Notes: generated by a model from the letters alone, not told the origin. DNA of 64,000 nucleotides from Luteolibacter yonseiensis (GCF_016595465.1 NZ_JAENIK010000008.1:248001-312000); one strand, 5' to 3'; counted from the stretch's first letter, positions 53,320 through 62,666 are shown. Program-made: numbers and translations.

Positions 53320-56022
53320 TTGCCACAAGCCGCTGACATATCGTCGTTTCTCGGGGACTCCCGGTGGAAGGACCGCTTCGACGACGAGATCCTCGCCGCG
53401 GCGAACCCGTTGGTCGGCAAGGTGAAAGACCTGCGGACGGAAGAAACCGCACCGGGTTCCGTGAGCCTTTTCGGCACCGTGGCGAAGGACGACGCGGAGG
53501 TGAATCTCTGGCAGGCGGGAAGTGGCTGGGAATTCGAAACGTTCTGCTCGTGCGACATCGGTAGCTTCTGTCATCACGCCGCGGCCATCCTCACGAAAGC
53601 GGCGAAGGAACGCGATCCCTCGCGCCTTCACGGCCGCGGGGTGGCGGGTGCCGTCGCCGCCGCTCTCCCGAGCGCCCGCGAGCTGATGAAAGCCCCGCCG
53701 GAAGACCTGCCGCGCGTCCGGCTGGATGCGGCGTTCGAGCTGCGCGTCACCCGCGAGCCGGTGGACAAGGCCACCCGCCTGCTGCTCCAGTCGCTCGGCC
53801 AGCCGAACGTGGATCACTGGATCATCGCCGAGGCCGCGGTTGCCTACGGCAAACATCGTAGTTCGCTGCGCTCGAGCGCCCCGGACTGGGTGAGCACCAT
53901 CACCCACGAGGGCCAGGCCGCCATCCTCCAGCACGACACCGCGGCGGAAAACGCCGCCGCGCAACAGCTCCGCGACACCGGACTTTCATCGCTTCAATCC
54001 AACTCCGCCTGGAGGTTCCTGCTGAACCTCAAGTCCCGCGAGGAGTCCCACAGCAAGGGACCGGACCGCTGGTTTCCCGATCCCAGCCGGATCGAAACGG
54101 ACGCCTTCTGGCACCAGTTCCGCGGCGAAATGGTCGAACGGCTCGAATCACTCGGCTGGACGGTGCGCGTCTCCGACAACGTGGGCCACCGCGTGCACGA
54201 GGCGGATCCCGGAAAATGGAACAGCTCGCTTTCCGCAGGCGACGGCGGGTGGTTCAGCCTTTCCGTGGGGTTCGACGTGGGCGGCGAGCGCTACGACCTG
54301 CTGCCGATCCTGGCCGGATTGCTGGAAAACGATTTCCTGGAGGAAACGCTGGATCGCCCGAACAACGGCCACATCTACGCTCCCCTTCCGGACGGCGACG
54401 CTCTGAAACTGCCCATCGGCCGCGTGCGCAAGATCCTGCAACACCTCGCCGCGCTGATCGATCCCAAGTTCCCTGACAAGGCACGGCTTCACGCGCTGGA
54501 CGCGGCGTCTCTGGCGGGACTGGAAGGCTTGGGAATCGACACCCCTCCGGATCTGAAGGAGCTGGCGGACAAGGTGCGGGATTTTTCCGGAATCGATCCG
54601 GTCCCCCCGGCGACTGGCCTGCAAGCGACCTTGCGCGACTACCAGCTGGCGGGATTCCACTGGATGCAGTTTCTCGCACGACACGGGTTGCACGGTATTT
54701 TGGCGGACGACATGGGTCTCGGGAAAACCCTGCAAACCCTCACCCACATCCTGACGGAAAAGAAATCCGGCCATTCGCGTGGTCTGCCGGTGCTGGTCGT
54801 GGCCCCCACCTCGGTCGTCCCGAACTGGCGGGCGGAAGCGCTCAAGTTCACCCCGGAACTGCGGGTTCTCGTCCTGCAGGGTGCGGATCGGAAAAAATAC
54901 TTCCGCTCCATTCCCCATGCGGATCTGGTCCTCACCTCGTTCGCCCTGCTCCAGCGCGACATCGACAAGCTGGCGACGGTGCCCTTCCATCTCGTGGTGC
55001 TGGACGAGGCGCAATACATCAAGAACCCGCGCTCGAAGATGGCGCAGGCCGCCTGCAAGCTCGACTCCCGCAACCGGCTCTGCCTGTCCGGCACCCCCAT
55101 CGAAAACCACCTCGGCGAGTTGTGGAGCCTGATGAATTTCCTCGTTCCGGGCTTCCTCGGCTCGGAAGACGCATTCAACAAACGCTTCCGCACCCCCATC
55201 GAAAAAGACGGCGACCAGGAGCGGAATGCCGTGCTGAAATCGCGGGTCGCGCCCTTGATCCTGCGCCGGACGAAAGACCAGGTCGCGAAAGAACTGCCGC
55301 CGAAAACCGAACTGGTCCACCTCATCGAGCTGAACACCGGCCAGAAGGACCTTTACGAGACGGTGCGCGCCACGATGAACAAGCGGGTGCGCGAGGCCAT
55401 CGCCGCGCGGGGCGTGGAGCAGTCACAGATCGTCTTCCTGGACGCGCTGCTGAAACTCCGCCAGATCTGCTGCCACCCCAAGCTCCTGCCGGAAGACTAC
55501 GAGCATGATGTGGTGGACTCCGCGAAGCTGGATTTCCTCACCGAACTGCTGGCGGTATTGATCGAGGAAGGCCGGCGAATCCTGCTGTTCTCGCAATTCA
55601 CGACGATGCTGTCCTTGATCGAAGCCCATCTGGTGAAGGAGAAGATTTCCTATTTGAAACTCACGGGCGCCTCGAAAGACCGGGGAAAACTCGTCGAGGA
55701 TTTCCAGAACGGAAAGTCGCCCGTTTTCCTCATTTCGCTGAAGGCGGGAGGCACCGGCCTCAACCTGACCGCCGCCGACACCGTAATCCATTACGACCCA
55801 TGGTGGAATCCGGCCGCCGAGGCCCAGGCCACGGACCGGGCCTACCGCATCGGGCAGAACAAGCCGGTCTTCGTCCACAAGCTGCTTTGTCAGGAGACGG
55901 TGGAGGAGCGCATTCACCAGATGCAGCAGGCAAAGGGCAAGCTCGCCTCCGGCATCCTCGCGGACGCGGACATTTCCAACAGGCTCGACGCGGAGACGGT
56001 GAGGGCGTTGTTGGACTCCTGA
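53320..56022 (+). CDS. SWIM zinc-finger SNF2 family helicase (DEAD/DEAH box)
   Basis: 900 residues. The N-terminal SWIM finger is about 80-92 (CSCDIGSFCHH). A long beta-rich bacterial-SNF2 part reaches 430. The Swi2/Snf2 core has Walker A DDMGLGKT (463-470), VLDEAQYIKN, SGTPIENHLGELWSLMNF, and motifs V/VI LKAGGTGLNLTAADTVIHYDPWWNPAAE and ATDRAYRIGQ. The only ATG/GTG/TTG start after the in-frame TGA at 53284 is the TTG at 53320, so the start is uncommon. It translocates on double-stranded DNA in the cytoplasm, with a role in repair or transcription not settled. Confidence 0.94.
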   Translation: MPQAADISSFLGDSRWKDRFDDEILAAANPLVGKVKDLRTEETAPGSVSLFGTVAKDDAEVNLWQAGSGWEFETFCSCDIGSFCHHAAAILTKAAKERDPSRLHGRGVAGAVAAALPSARELMKAPPEDLPRVRLDAAFELRVTREPVDKATRLLLQSLGQPNVDHWIIAEAAVAYGKHRSSLRSSAPDWVSTITHEGQAAILQHDTAAENAAAQQLRDTGLSSLQSNSAWRFLLNLKSREESHSKGPDRWFPDPSRIETDAFWHQFRGEMVERLESLGWTVRVSDNVGHRVHEADPGKWNSSLSAGDGGWFSLSVGFDVGGERYDLLPILAGLLENDFLEETLDRPNNGHIYAPLPDGDALKLPIGRVRKILQHLAALIDPKFPDKARLHALDAASLAGLEGLGIDTPPDLKELADKVRDFSGIDPVPPATGLQATLRDYQLAGFHWMQFLARHGLHGILADDMGLGKTLQTLTHILTEKKSGHSRGLPVLVVAPTSVVPNWRAEALKFTPELRVLVLQGADRKKYFRSIPHADLVLTSFALLQRDIDKLATVPFHLVVLDEAQYIKNPRSKMAQAACKLDSRNRLCLSGTPIENHLGELWSLMNFLVPGFLGSEDAFNKRFRTPIEKDGDQERNAVLKSRVAPLILRRTKDQVAKELPPKTELVHLIELNTGQKDLYETVRATMNKRVREAIAARGVEQSQIVFLDALLKLRQICCHPKLLPEDYEHDVVDSAKLDFLTELLAVLIEEGRRILLFSQFTTMLSLIEAHLVKEKISYLKLTGASKDRGKLVEDFQNGKSPVFLISLKAGGTGLNLTAADTVIHYDPWWNPAAEAQATDRAYRIGQNKPVFVHKLLCQETVEERIHQMQQAKGKLASGILADADISNRLDAETVRALLDS

Positions 56023-56032
56023 AAGGCGGATC

Positions 56033-56075
56033 AAATGAATTTGACTAAATTTCTGGTCATTTTACATTAGCCTCC
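56033..56075 (+). promoter_or_regulatory. Promoter TTGACT-N16-TACATT of the toxin-antitoxin pair, with overlapping inverted repeat
   Basis: -35 at 56041-56046, -10 at 56063-56068. The antitoxin ATG at 56076 sits where transcription should begin, implying a leaderless or nearly leaderless mRNA. AAATGA (56033-56038) and TCATTT (56057-56062) form an inverted repeat straddling the -35 and abutting the -10, a likely operator for autoregulation. Confidence 0.55.
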
Positions 56076-56330
56076 ATGGTCACCAAGCAACTCAGCATCT
56101 CCGAGTTCAAGGCGCACTGCACCGAGGAGATCCGCGGCGTGGAAAAGGGCGACACGATCATAGAGCTCACACGCCACGGCAAAAAAGTGGCGGTGGTTCA
56201 AACCGTCCTCCGGGAAGTGTCCCCCCCGGATCTGGCAAGCTGGATGGGCAGTGGCAGGGGAATGGTCGCCTATGGGCCTGGCTACGATGCCTCGGCCTCC
56301 GCCTGGGAGGCTTCCGATTGGGAAAGTTGA
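56076..56330 (+). CDS. Type II antitoxin, Phd/YefM family
   Basis: 84 residues. The N-terminal DNA-binding half reads QLSISEFKAHCTEEIRGVEKGDTIIELTRHGKKVAVV, the Phd signature (S-fKa...V..Gd.i.iTrhGkpvA). The C-terminal tail, with Trp residues, should bind the toxin. Lies 18 bases before the PIN toxin gene and is probably its repressor together with it. Confidence 0.88.
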   Translation: MVTKQLSISEFKAHCTEEIRGVEKGDTIIELTRHGKKVAVVQTVLREVSPPDLASWMGSGRGMVAYGPGYDASASAWEASDWES

Positions 56331-56348
56331 CACGCCCCGCTCACGCAT

Positions 56349-56756
56349 ATGAGTGCGAATTATTTGCTGGATACCTGTGCGTGGCTGGATGCGTTCGCCG
56401 CCCCTGAGCTGTTGAAACCCTCCGTAAGGAAGCTTCTGTCGGAGGAAAGCGTGCTCCATGTTTCGGCCATCAGCCTCCTCGAAGTTTCTCGCAAGGAGGC
56501 CGAAGGAGAGCTCATTTTCGGGGTGGCGCTGGCCAAATGGTTCCAGCTCGCCCTGCCGGAAGGCCGGGTGCGGGTTTTGCAAATCACGCCGGATGTGTCG
56601 ATCGACGCCACCCGTCTCCCTGCATGGGAACACAAGGATCCCGCCGACCAGATCATCGTCGCGACCGCCCGTGTCCATGGGCTGAAGGTCGTGACCTCGG
56701 ATTCCAAAATCCTCAAATACCCGCATGTGGCGAGCATCGCCTCACGCAAATCCTGA
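56349..56756 (+). CDS. Type II toxin, PIN-domain ribonuclease (VapC-like)
   Basis: 135 residues. The PIN metal-binding acids are Asp8 (LLDTCAWL), Glu45 (SLLEVSRKE), Asp97/Asp100 (KDPADQIIVATA) and Asp118 (TSDSKI). Such toxins cleave tRNA or rRNA (known for the family). Second gene of the Phd-VapC pair. The preceding SNF2 gene ends 53 bases before the antitoxin start. Confidence 0.92.
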   Translation: MSANYLLDTCAWLDAFAAPELLKPSVRKLLSEESVLHVSAISLLEVSRKEAEGELIFGVALAKWFQLALPEGRVRVLQITPDVSIDATRLPAWEHKDPADQIIVATARVHGLKVVTSDSKILKYPHVASIASRKS

Positions 56757-56769
56757 TCGCCCGTGAAAC

Positions 56770-57180
56770 TCACCCCCATCTCTCCAGCCAATCCGCAGGC
56801 ATTCTCAGCGGTTTGCCCTCCGGCATTTTCACGAGGGCGAGTGATTGCCGGGCGGTGACGAGCAGCGCGCCGTCGGACTCGCGGATCATTTCAAACCCAC
56901 ACCAGAAGCGGGCGCGGGAGACCTCGCCGAGCGTGCCGCGGATCGTCAGCCAGTCGCCGAGCTTCGCCGGGCGCTTGTAGTCGATCTCGGTGCGGGTGAC
57001 GACGGGGAAAATGTGGGTTTCGAGCATGGACGGGAGATCCATGCCCAGCTTCGCGGCGAGACGGGTGCGGCAGGTCTCGATCATCCGCAGGTAGGCGATG
57101 TTGTGGACGACCTGGCCGCAGTCGGTATCGAAAAACATCACTTCTTCACGGGTTTCGAGGGTCGGGGCGCTGTCTGGCAT
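56770..57180 (-). CDS. Acyl-CoA thioesterase, 4-hydroxybenzoyl-CoA thioesterase/YbgC type
   Basis: Hot-dog fold enzyme of 136 residues from ATG 57180 (MPDSAPT). The FFDTDCGQVVHNIAYLRMIE segment has the catalytic-type Asp of Y/F-x-D-TD-x-x-G-x-V-x-H. IDYKRPAKLGDWLTI and VTARQSLALVKM complete the family. The frame extends to 57231. Substrate unknown; it may hydrolyse short or medium acyl-CoA. Transcribed away from the Lon-like gene. Confidence 0.9.
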   Translation of the reverse strand: MPDSAPTLETREEVMFFDTDCGQVVHNIAYLRMIETCRTRLAAKLGMDLPSMLETHIFPVVTRTEIDYKRPAKLGDWLTIRGTLGEVSRARFWCGFEMIRESDGALLVTARQSLALVKMPEGKPLRMPADWLERWG

Positions 57181-57260
57181 GGGTTGAATCTGGCCGAACC
57201 GGCCCGGATCTGCAATGTTCGCTTGTGACAAGGCGTAGGGATGGCGTTATCTCAGTGCGA

Positions 57261-58964
57261 ATGGAGTCAGGAAAATTTCGTCTTCTCAAAATGGTGAGCC
57301 TGCTGGGGGTGTTGTCCACCGCATTGAGCGCCGGGGAATTCTCCCCGCCGGCGGAGGGCCCGGTCGCATTCCGCCGGGATCGCATGCCATTGGACGTGGA
57401 GACGATGGCGGATGTCGCGGAAAAGCTGGCAACCCTCGCGGATGGGCTTGACCCGCAGACAGCCCGGGAAAGGCGTGGGGCGGCGCAGATGCTGGCGCTT
57501 TCCCTGGCACTTGATCCGGGAAACAGCGCGGCACGTGGATTGATCGAGGATTTCACCGCGGGAAAACACAAGCGCGATGCGGATGACGGCAAGATGGAAA
57601 AAAGCCGTGCGTCGCTGTGGCAGGTCATCGGCTGGCTCGACACGCCGGAAGCCGGGCCCCAGGGGCAGTCGCTCGCGGCATGCCTGAAGGATGTGCTCGT
57701 CATTTCAGATCCGAAGGACCCGCGCGGAGAATCCCTCCGCGAGGCGGGCGAGCGGGGCAAATGGGCGGGCTGGATTCCGCCGCTCGCCAAGTATGAGACC
57801 GTGGTGGCGGCCGCCGGAGACACGCCGGTGGAGCCGGTTCCCGCCGAGGTGCGTCTTGAGAAGGCGACGGTGAAGACCATGCTTTTCTCCGCCGTGAACA
57901 CCGGCCGGATGCCACAGACCGTGCCTTTCGTCGCGTCTGTCTCCATGACCTCCGAGCGGACGGACAACGACGCGCCTTTTTTTGTCCACGTCGGTTCCCA
58001 GGCGGGAGCCATGCCAACCGGGGATCTGATCAAGCTGCTGGAGAAACAGCATGGCAAGCTCCCTGCGGGAATCCGGGTGACGATCGGCGTGGAAGGATCG
58101 CAAATCCTGCCTCCGGCAAAAAACACTCCCGCGATCAATGCCGCCGCGGCGGTCCTGGCCAGCGCGGCGGTCACCGGGAATGAACCGGATGCGACGATCA
58201 TCGGCACCCTGGATGAAGCGGGAAATTTCTTGGTGCCTCCGGATCTCTGGAGCCAGCTCCGGTCGCTCGGCAAGGGTAGCGGAGGCCGGCTGATATTGCC
58301 CGCGGGCGCGGCGGATACCCTCCCCTCCCTGCTTGCGATGGAGCAGCCCCAGTTCTTCTTCGACTACGAGGTGCTGCTCGCGGTCAATTTCAAGGATGTG
58401 CTCGAACTGTCGGTAAAAAATCCGGAAGGTCCGCTCGCAAGCGCCACCAACAAATTTCGCGAACTCCGCGAAAAATCGACCACGCTGCCGGTGGGACAAT
58501 ACGTCGGAAATCCATTCGTCCGCCGCCGTTTGTTGGAGACCGCGCAGGAAGTGCCGAATCACTACTCGGCGAGGATGCTCGCCTTGCAGGGATCGGGAAA
58601 CCGCCCGGTGTTCCTCCCGAGGAAACTCCTGATCCACGAGCTGCGCCGCGCCATCGAGCCGATGGAGTGGATCACGAAGCGCACGAGCCCCGGCTATACG
58701 GACGAGGAAATCCCGCGCATCGCCCCCACCTACGAGACCTGCCGTAGCGCGGTGGACGGCTTGTTCCGCTATACCGAGAAGAGCGACCGCGACCTCCTGA
58801 CCTTGGTCCAGGAACTCGTGGCGAAGCTCCGCCCTCTCGACCGGGCGACCACGAAAGCCCGGGATTATTATGACACGGTGAGCCCGATGCAGGCCGCCCA
58901 GACGGCGATCATGACGACCTACGCCCAGGTTTCCCTGCAACTCGCACTGGATGGCACACGTTAG
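57261..58964 (+). CDS. Exported protein with a degenerate Lon-protease-like (S16) fold
   Basis: 567 residues from ATG 57261 with an N-terminal hydrophobic signal (about 10-26). Residues about 265-380 read like the Lon proteolytic domain in order: RVTIGVEGSQI, then TPAINAAAAVLASAAVT (Lon GPSAG-x-ALVSALT), then ATIIGTLDEAGNFLVPPDLWSQL (Lon MTGEIxLxGxVLPIGGLKEKL), GGRLILPAG and LLAVNFKDVLELSV. The Ser of PSAG is Ala291, and neither Lys of the GGLKEK motif is present. The rest is helical. The fold assignment is by eye only. Confidence 0.6.
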   Translation: MESGKFRLLKMVSLLGVLSTALSAGEFSPPAEGPVAFRRDRMPLDVETMADVAEKLATLADGLDPQTARERRGAAQMLALSLALDPGNSAARGLIEDFTAGKHKRDADDGKMEKSRASLWQVIGWLDTPEAGPQGQSLAACLKDVLVISDPKDPRGESLREAGERGKWAGWIPPLAKYETVVAAAGDTPVEPVPAEVRLEKATVKTMLFSAVNTGRMPQTVPFVASVSMTSERTDNDAPFFVHVGSQAGAMPTGDLIKLLEKQHGKLPAGIRVTIGVEGSQILPPAKNTPAINAAAAVLASAAVTGNEPDATIIGTLDEAGNFLVPPDLWSQLRSLGKGSGGRLILPAGAADTLPSLLAMEQPQFFFDYEVLLAVNFKDVLELSVKNPEGPLASATNKFRELREKSTTLPVGQYVGNPFVRRRLLETAQEVPNHYSARMLALQGSGNRPVFLPRKLLIHELRRAIEPMEWITKRTSPGYTDEEIPRIAPTYETCRSAVDGLFRYTEKSDRDLLTLVQELVAKLRPLDRATTKARDYYDTVSPMQAAQTAIMTTYAQVSLQLALDGTR

Positions 58965-58983
58965 AATCACCAAGCAGCGAATC

Positions 58984-60729
58984 ATGCGTCTCATCCCATT
59001 CATTCTCATGATGGCGGCGTCCTTCTGCCCTGCCGTGGAAATTCCGGCAGGCGGCGTGGAACTGATCACGACACAGGAAAAAACCACCGCCTGGACAGGA
59101 ACGGTCGGACATGCGGAAAAAGTTTCCGTAGATGGACAGGATTTCTCCCAGGCGATGCGGATCACCGTGGACAAGGCCAGTCCGGAACAACCGTGGAACG
59201 CGCAACTGGCAACTCCCCTCACGACCGGGCCGGTGAAAAGCGGCGACAAGCTGCTGATCACCTACATGGCGCGCTGCCCGGTGGAAAAAGAGGGGCTTGC
59301 GATGGCGAAAGTGCAGTTGAAAACTCCGCCCCATGACATGCTCGGGATCACCGAGAATGCCAGGATCGGCACCGCATGGCAGGCTGTCCATCAGGTGATC
59401 GTGGCGAAGCTGGACGCGCCGGAGGGCACGGCCGAACTGGCGATTTTCCTCGGCGAACAAACCCAGACGGTGGAAATCGCGAACGTCCGGGTGCTCAACT
59501 ACGGCCCGGACTTCGACATCACGAAACTGCCGCGTCAGAAAGACACCTACGAAGGACGCGGGCCGGGAGCCCCGTGGAGAAAAGCGGCGCTGGAACGCAT
59601 CGAAAGTATCCGCAAGGCGGACTTTTCGATACGGCTGCGGGGAAAAGACGGCGCCCCGCTCGCCAACACCGCGGTGGAGATCGAGCTGGACCGCCACGAA
59701 TTCGGCTTCGGCACCTGCGTGACGCGCGGGATGTTGACGATGGAGGGACCGGATGGCGACCGCTACCGCGACATCGTGCGACGGACGTGCAGCCGGGTGG
59801 TTTTTGAAAACGATCTGAAGCCGGATACCTTCCCCCATGACACGCAGGGCAAGGCGGAGCTGGAGAAGAGCATGGCATGGCTGGAAGCAAACGGAATTTC
59901 GATCCGTGGCCACTACCTGATGCAGGAGGCGGTGGATGGTTGGACCCGCGAACGCCTGGCGGATCCGGCGAAGGCGCGGGAAGCCTTGCTGGCCAGCTCG
60001 CGGGAACGCATCGCCGCCATCGGTGACCGGGTGACGGAATGGGATGTGATCAACCATCCCATCGCGTGGAAAGGGGCGGAAATGCTCGGACAGAAAGGTC
60101 CGCCGCTCGACGGCGTGGGCATGGAGATCTTCCGTGAGGCGCGCCAACTCACCAACCTGCCGCTCTGCATCAATGAGGATCAGATTTTCCGCCCCGGTCC
60201 CCAGCAGGACAAGACCTACGAGTTATTGGAAAAACTCAAGCGCGACGGCGTTCGGGTGGATGGACTGGGAAACCAGGCACATTTCCACAGCAGCTACCTG
60301 CCCTCGCCGGAGGAACTGCTGCGCGTGACGGACCATTTCACGTCGGTGGTGCCGAAGCAGGTGATCACCGAGTTCGACATCGCGACGAATGGCGACGACC
60401 AGCTCGCCGCGGATTATCTGCGGGACAGCATGATCGCTTGTTTCAGCCACCCCGCCTACGATGGTTTCCTCCTGTGGGGTTTTTGGGAAAACCGCCACTG
60501 GATTCCCGAAGCGGCCCTTTGGAAGAAGGACTGGACACCGAAACCCGCCGCCCTCGTCTGGGAAGAATGGCTGTGTGAAAACTGGCACACCAAGGAAACC
60601 CTGGTCAGCGATGCGGACGGCAGGGTAAGCTGGCGGGGATTCAAGGGCAGCTACAAGGTGAAAACCGGAGCACGCGTGACGGCTCCGTTCCAACCTGGCA
60701 AGACGTCCGAAATCGTGATTCCGGATTAG
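58984..60729 (+). CDS. Glycoside hydrolase family 10-like protein with an altered acid/base position
   Basis: 581 residues from ATG 58984 with a signal peptide (about 1-18). An N-terminal carbohydrate-binding-like jelly roll (about 20-185; TAELAIFLGEQTQTVEIANV) precedes the barrel. The GH10 barrel spans about 190-530: RHEFGFGTCV, IRGHYLMQ, EWDVINHP (His358 where GH10 has the acid/base Glu of DVVNE), nucleophile Glu463 in QVITEFDI, and LLWGFWENRHWIP. With the His change, hydrolysis by the usual mechanism is doubtful. It begins 19 bases after the Lon-like gene, so an operon is likely. Confidence 0.88.
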   Translation: MRLIPFILMMAASFCPAVEIPAGGVELITTQEKTTAWTGTVGHAEKVSVDGQDFSQAMRITVDKASPEQPWNAQLATPLTTGPVKSGDKLLITYMARCPVEKEGLAMAKVQLKTPPHDMLGITENARIGTAWQAVHQVIVAKLDAPEGTAELAIFLGEQTQTVEIANVRVLNYGPDFDITKLPRQKDTYEGRGPGAPWRKAALERIESIRKADFSIRLRGKDGAPLANTAVEIELDRHEFGFGTCVTRGMLTMEGPDGDRYRDIVRRTCSRVVFENDLKPDTFPHDTQGKAELEKSMAWLEANGISIRGHYLMQEAVDGWTRERLADPAKAREALLASSRERIAAIGDRVTEWDVINHPIAWKGAEMLGQKGPPLDGVGMEIFREARQLTNLPLCINEDQIFRPGPQQDKTYELLEKLKRDGVRVDGLGNQAHFHSSYLPSPEELLRVTDHFTSVVPKQVITEFDIATNGDDQLAADYLRDSMIACFSHPAYDGFLLWGFWENRHWIPEAALWKKDWTPKPAALVWEEWLCENWHTKETLVSDADGRVSWRGFKGSYKVKTGARVTAPFQPGKTSEIVIPD

Positions 60730-60992
60730 TGCGGCTTCGGCTGCGGTTCGTCGCCCAGGAGCTTGTCCAACTCCACGACACGCTCCCAAGGCAGCCGCTT
60801 GCGCTGGTATTTCTTCCAGATGATGTCGCGCAGTTCGCGCAAGGCTTCCTCGGACGGCGGGGTCATGTCCGTCCAGGTGGGATTGCGTTTCTGGGTGGTG
60901 GTCATGATGGTCCACTTGCCGCCGAGGTAATAATTCGCTCGGTAGTAAACCTTTCCCTCGTCGGTATTTTCGAACCACTCGTGACTTTCCAT
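60726..60992 (-). CDS. Conserved-looking small protein of unknown function
   Basis: 88 residues from ATG 60992 (MESHEWFENTDEGKVYYRANYYLGGKW). It is aromatic-rich at the start, then mostly charged helices (LRDIIWKKYQRKRLPWERVVELDKLL). Its stop overlaps the GH10 stop by four bases in a convergent arrangement. Family unrecognised; no export signal. The frame continues upstream to 61100, but that part overlaps the start of the CvfB-like gene. Confidence 0.65.
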   Translation of the reverse strand: MESHEWFENTDEGKVYYRANYYLGGKWTIMTTTQKRNPTWTDMTPPSEEALRELRDIIWKKYQRKRLPWERVVELDKLLGDEPQPKPH

Positions 60993-61091
60993 GCCGGAGA
61001 CTGGCCCGCCGGGGGGGCGGAGGCAAGTGATATGGGACCGGGTTGAGAAATCGCCATCGACTCGCCGCCGCATGCCCGGCATCATGCCCGC

Positions 61092-61952
61092 ATGGCACAC
61101 ATCGGCACACGCGACTCACTCCGGATCCTGAACGAGAAAACCTTCGGGCTTTATCTCGATGGCGGCGATCTCGGGGAAATCCTGCTGCCGCGCCGCGAAA
61201 TGCCGGAGAAGTGGACGCTCGGGGAGTTCGTGGACGTCTTTCTCTACAACGACTCCGAAGACCGCCCGGTCGCCACGCTGAAGATGCCGAAGGTCATGCC
61301 CGGCCGGTTCGCCCGGCTGAAGTGTGTGGCGGTCACGGGCGTCGGCGCGTTTCTCGACTGGGGGCTGCCGAAGGACCTGCTGGTGCCTTTCCGCGAACAG
61401 AAGGTCCGCATGGAGGTCGGGAAAAACTACATCGTGCACGTGCATGTGGACGAGCAGACGGCACGCATCATCGCCTCCACCCGGCTCACCCGCCACATCG
61501 ACCAGGAACCGCACGACTTCCGCACCGGCCAGGCCGTGGACCTGATGGCCTATGCGAAAACCGATCTGGGCTACAAGATGATCATCAACGACACGCACAG
61601 CGGACTCATTTTCGCCAACGATGTCTTCCAACCCCTGCACCCCGGAGAGATGCTCAAGGGTTACATCGCCGACGTCAGGCCGGATGGAAAAGTCGACCTC
61701 ACCCTGCACGCTCCCGGCCGGGCGAAGATCGACGACCTGGAAGGCCAGATCCTCGCGGAACTCAAGGCGCGCGGCGGATTCTGGGCCATCGGCGACCATA
61801 CCTCGGCTGCGGAAATCAACGAAGAGCTGGGGGTCAGCAAACGCGCCTTCAAACAAGCGACGGGAGCGTTGTTCAGGAAACAGGTCATCCGCATCGAGGA
61901 AAGAGGTCTGCGGCTGCTTGAGGAAACCGATTGGTCGCCCAGCGAAGGATGA
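61092..61952 (+). CDS. CvfB-like S1 RNA-binding protein
   Basis: 286 residues with three S1-like barrels and a C-terminal winged helix. LKCVAVTGVGAFLDWGLPKDLLVPFREQ (about 75-105) and the next S1 segment GLIFANDVFQPLHPGEMLKGYIADVRPDGKVDLTL are the CvfB/YitL signature. AEINEELGVSKRAFKQATGALFRKQVI is the winged helix. Binds RNA in the cytoplasm; role in post-transcriptional control inferred from Staphylococcus CvfB. Confidence 0.92.
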   Translation: MAHIGTRDSLRILNEKTFGLYLDGGDLGEILLPRREMPEKWTLGEFVDVFLYNDSEDRPVATLKMPKVMPGRFARLKCVAVTGVGAFLDWGLPKDLLVPFREQKVRMEVGKNYIVHVHVDEQTARIIASTRLTRHIDQEPHDFRTGQAVDLMAYAKTDLGYKMIINDTHSGLIFANDVFQPLHPGEMLKGYIADVRPDGKVDLTLHAPGRAKIDDLEGQILAELKARGGFWAIGDHTSAAEINEELGVSKRAFKQATGALFRKQVIRIEERGLRLLEETDWSPSEG

Positions 61953-61981
61953 GACCGGGATCGATCCTTTGAATCCCGCGC

Positions 61982-62539
61982 CTATTTCCTCTTCTTCACC
62001 GCCTTCTTCTGCTCGAAGCTGACGGCTTTCGGGTCGAACGCTTCCGGATCATACCCCGGGTGCGCCCACTCGATTTCTCCGTGCAGGGCCTGCATGTATT
62101 GGAAAGTCCCGCCAAAGTCCTCCGGGGGACAGGCACGCTCGCCTTCCAACACCACCGGACCGCCTTCACCGGCGGCCCATTTTTCGAAAACGATCTCATG
62201 GATCCATTCGTCCGCGAAATCGTAACGATAAAGGATGCGGATCGGCAGACGGCGCTTTCCAAGGAATTCCTTCACCGTCAGCACGGCCTCGTCCTGGAAC
62301 TCACCCGCCGTCTGGTCTTCCAGACCCACCGGGCCGATGACATCGACCAGCCGCTTGCCTTTTCCGTGGCGGAACTCGTGCGGGCTTTTGTTGTCCCAGC
62401 CCATCACCGACTGGATCGCGTCGCTGAACTGGATGAACGTGACTTCCGAGGAAATGGAGAAACGCCGCCAGATCTGAGGCTGGATCCCATACAGAAACAC
62501 CTTCACCACCACACGGTTCTCGTCTTTCGCCTTCGCCAT
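61982..62539 (-). CDS. Plasmid pRiA4b ORF-3-like protein
   Basis: 185 residues with the family opening VFLYGIQPQIWRRFSISSEVTFIQFSDAIQSVMGWDNKSPHEF, the central YRYDFADEWIHEI (Y-DFGD-W-H in relatives) and a CPPEDFGGTFQYMQAL segment. Function unknown; the family is widespread on chromosomes despite the name. A Lys/Arg-rich tail (QKKAVKKRK) ends it. Confidence 0.9.
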   Translation of the reverse strand: MAKAKDENRVVVKVFLYGIQPQIWRRFSISSEVTFIQFSDAIQSVMGWDNKSPHEFRHGKGKRLVDVIGPVGLEDQTAGEFQDEAVLTVKEFLGKRRLPIRILYRYDFADEWIHEIVFEKWAAGEGGPVVLEGERACPPEDFGGTFQYMQALHGEIEWAHPGYDPEAFDPKAVSFEQKKAVKKRK

Positions 62540-62666
62540 GCCAAGAGCTTGTGGACATCCCGCCGGAAAAAATCAAACCCGGATTTCCTCCAACATTTTC
62601 CCGCCCGCGCGAATCCCCCAAAACCTCGGCTCGACCGACCGCCATCCGTCACGCTAATTGAATGTC

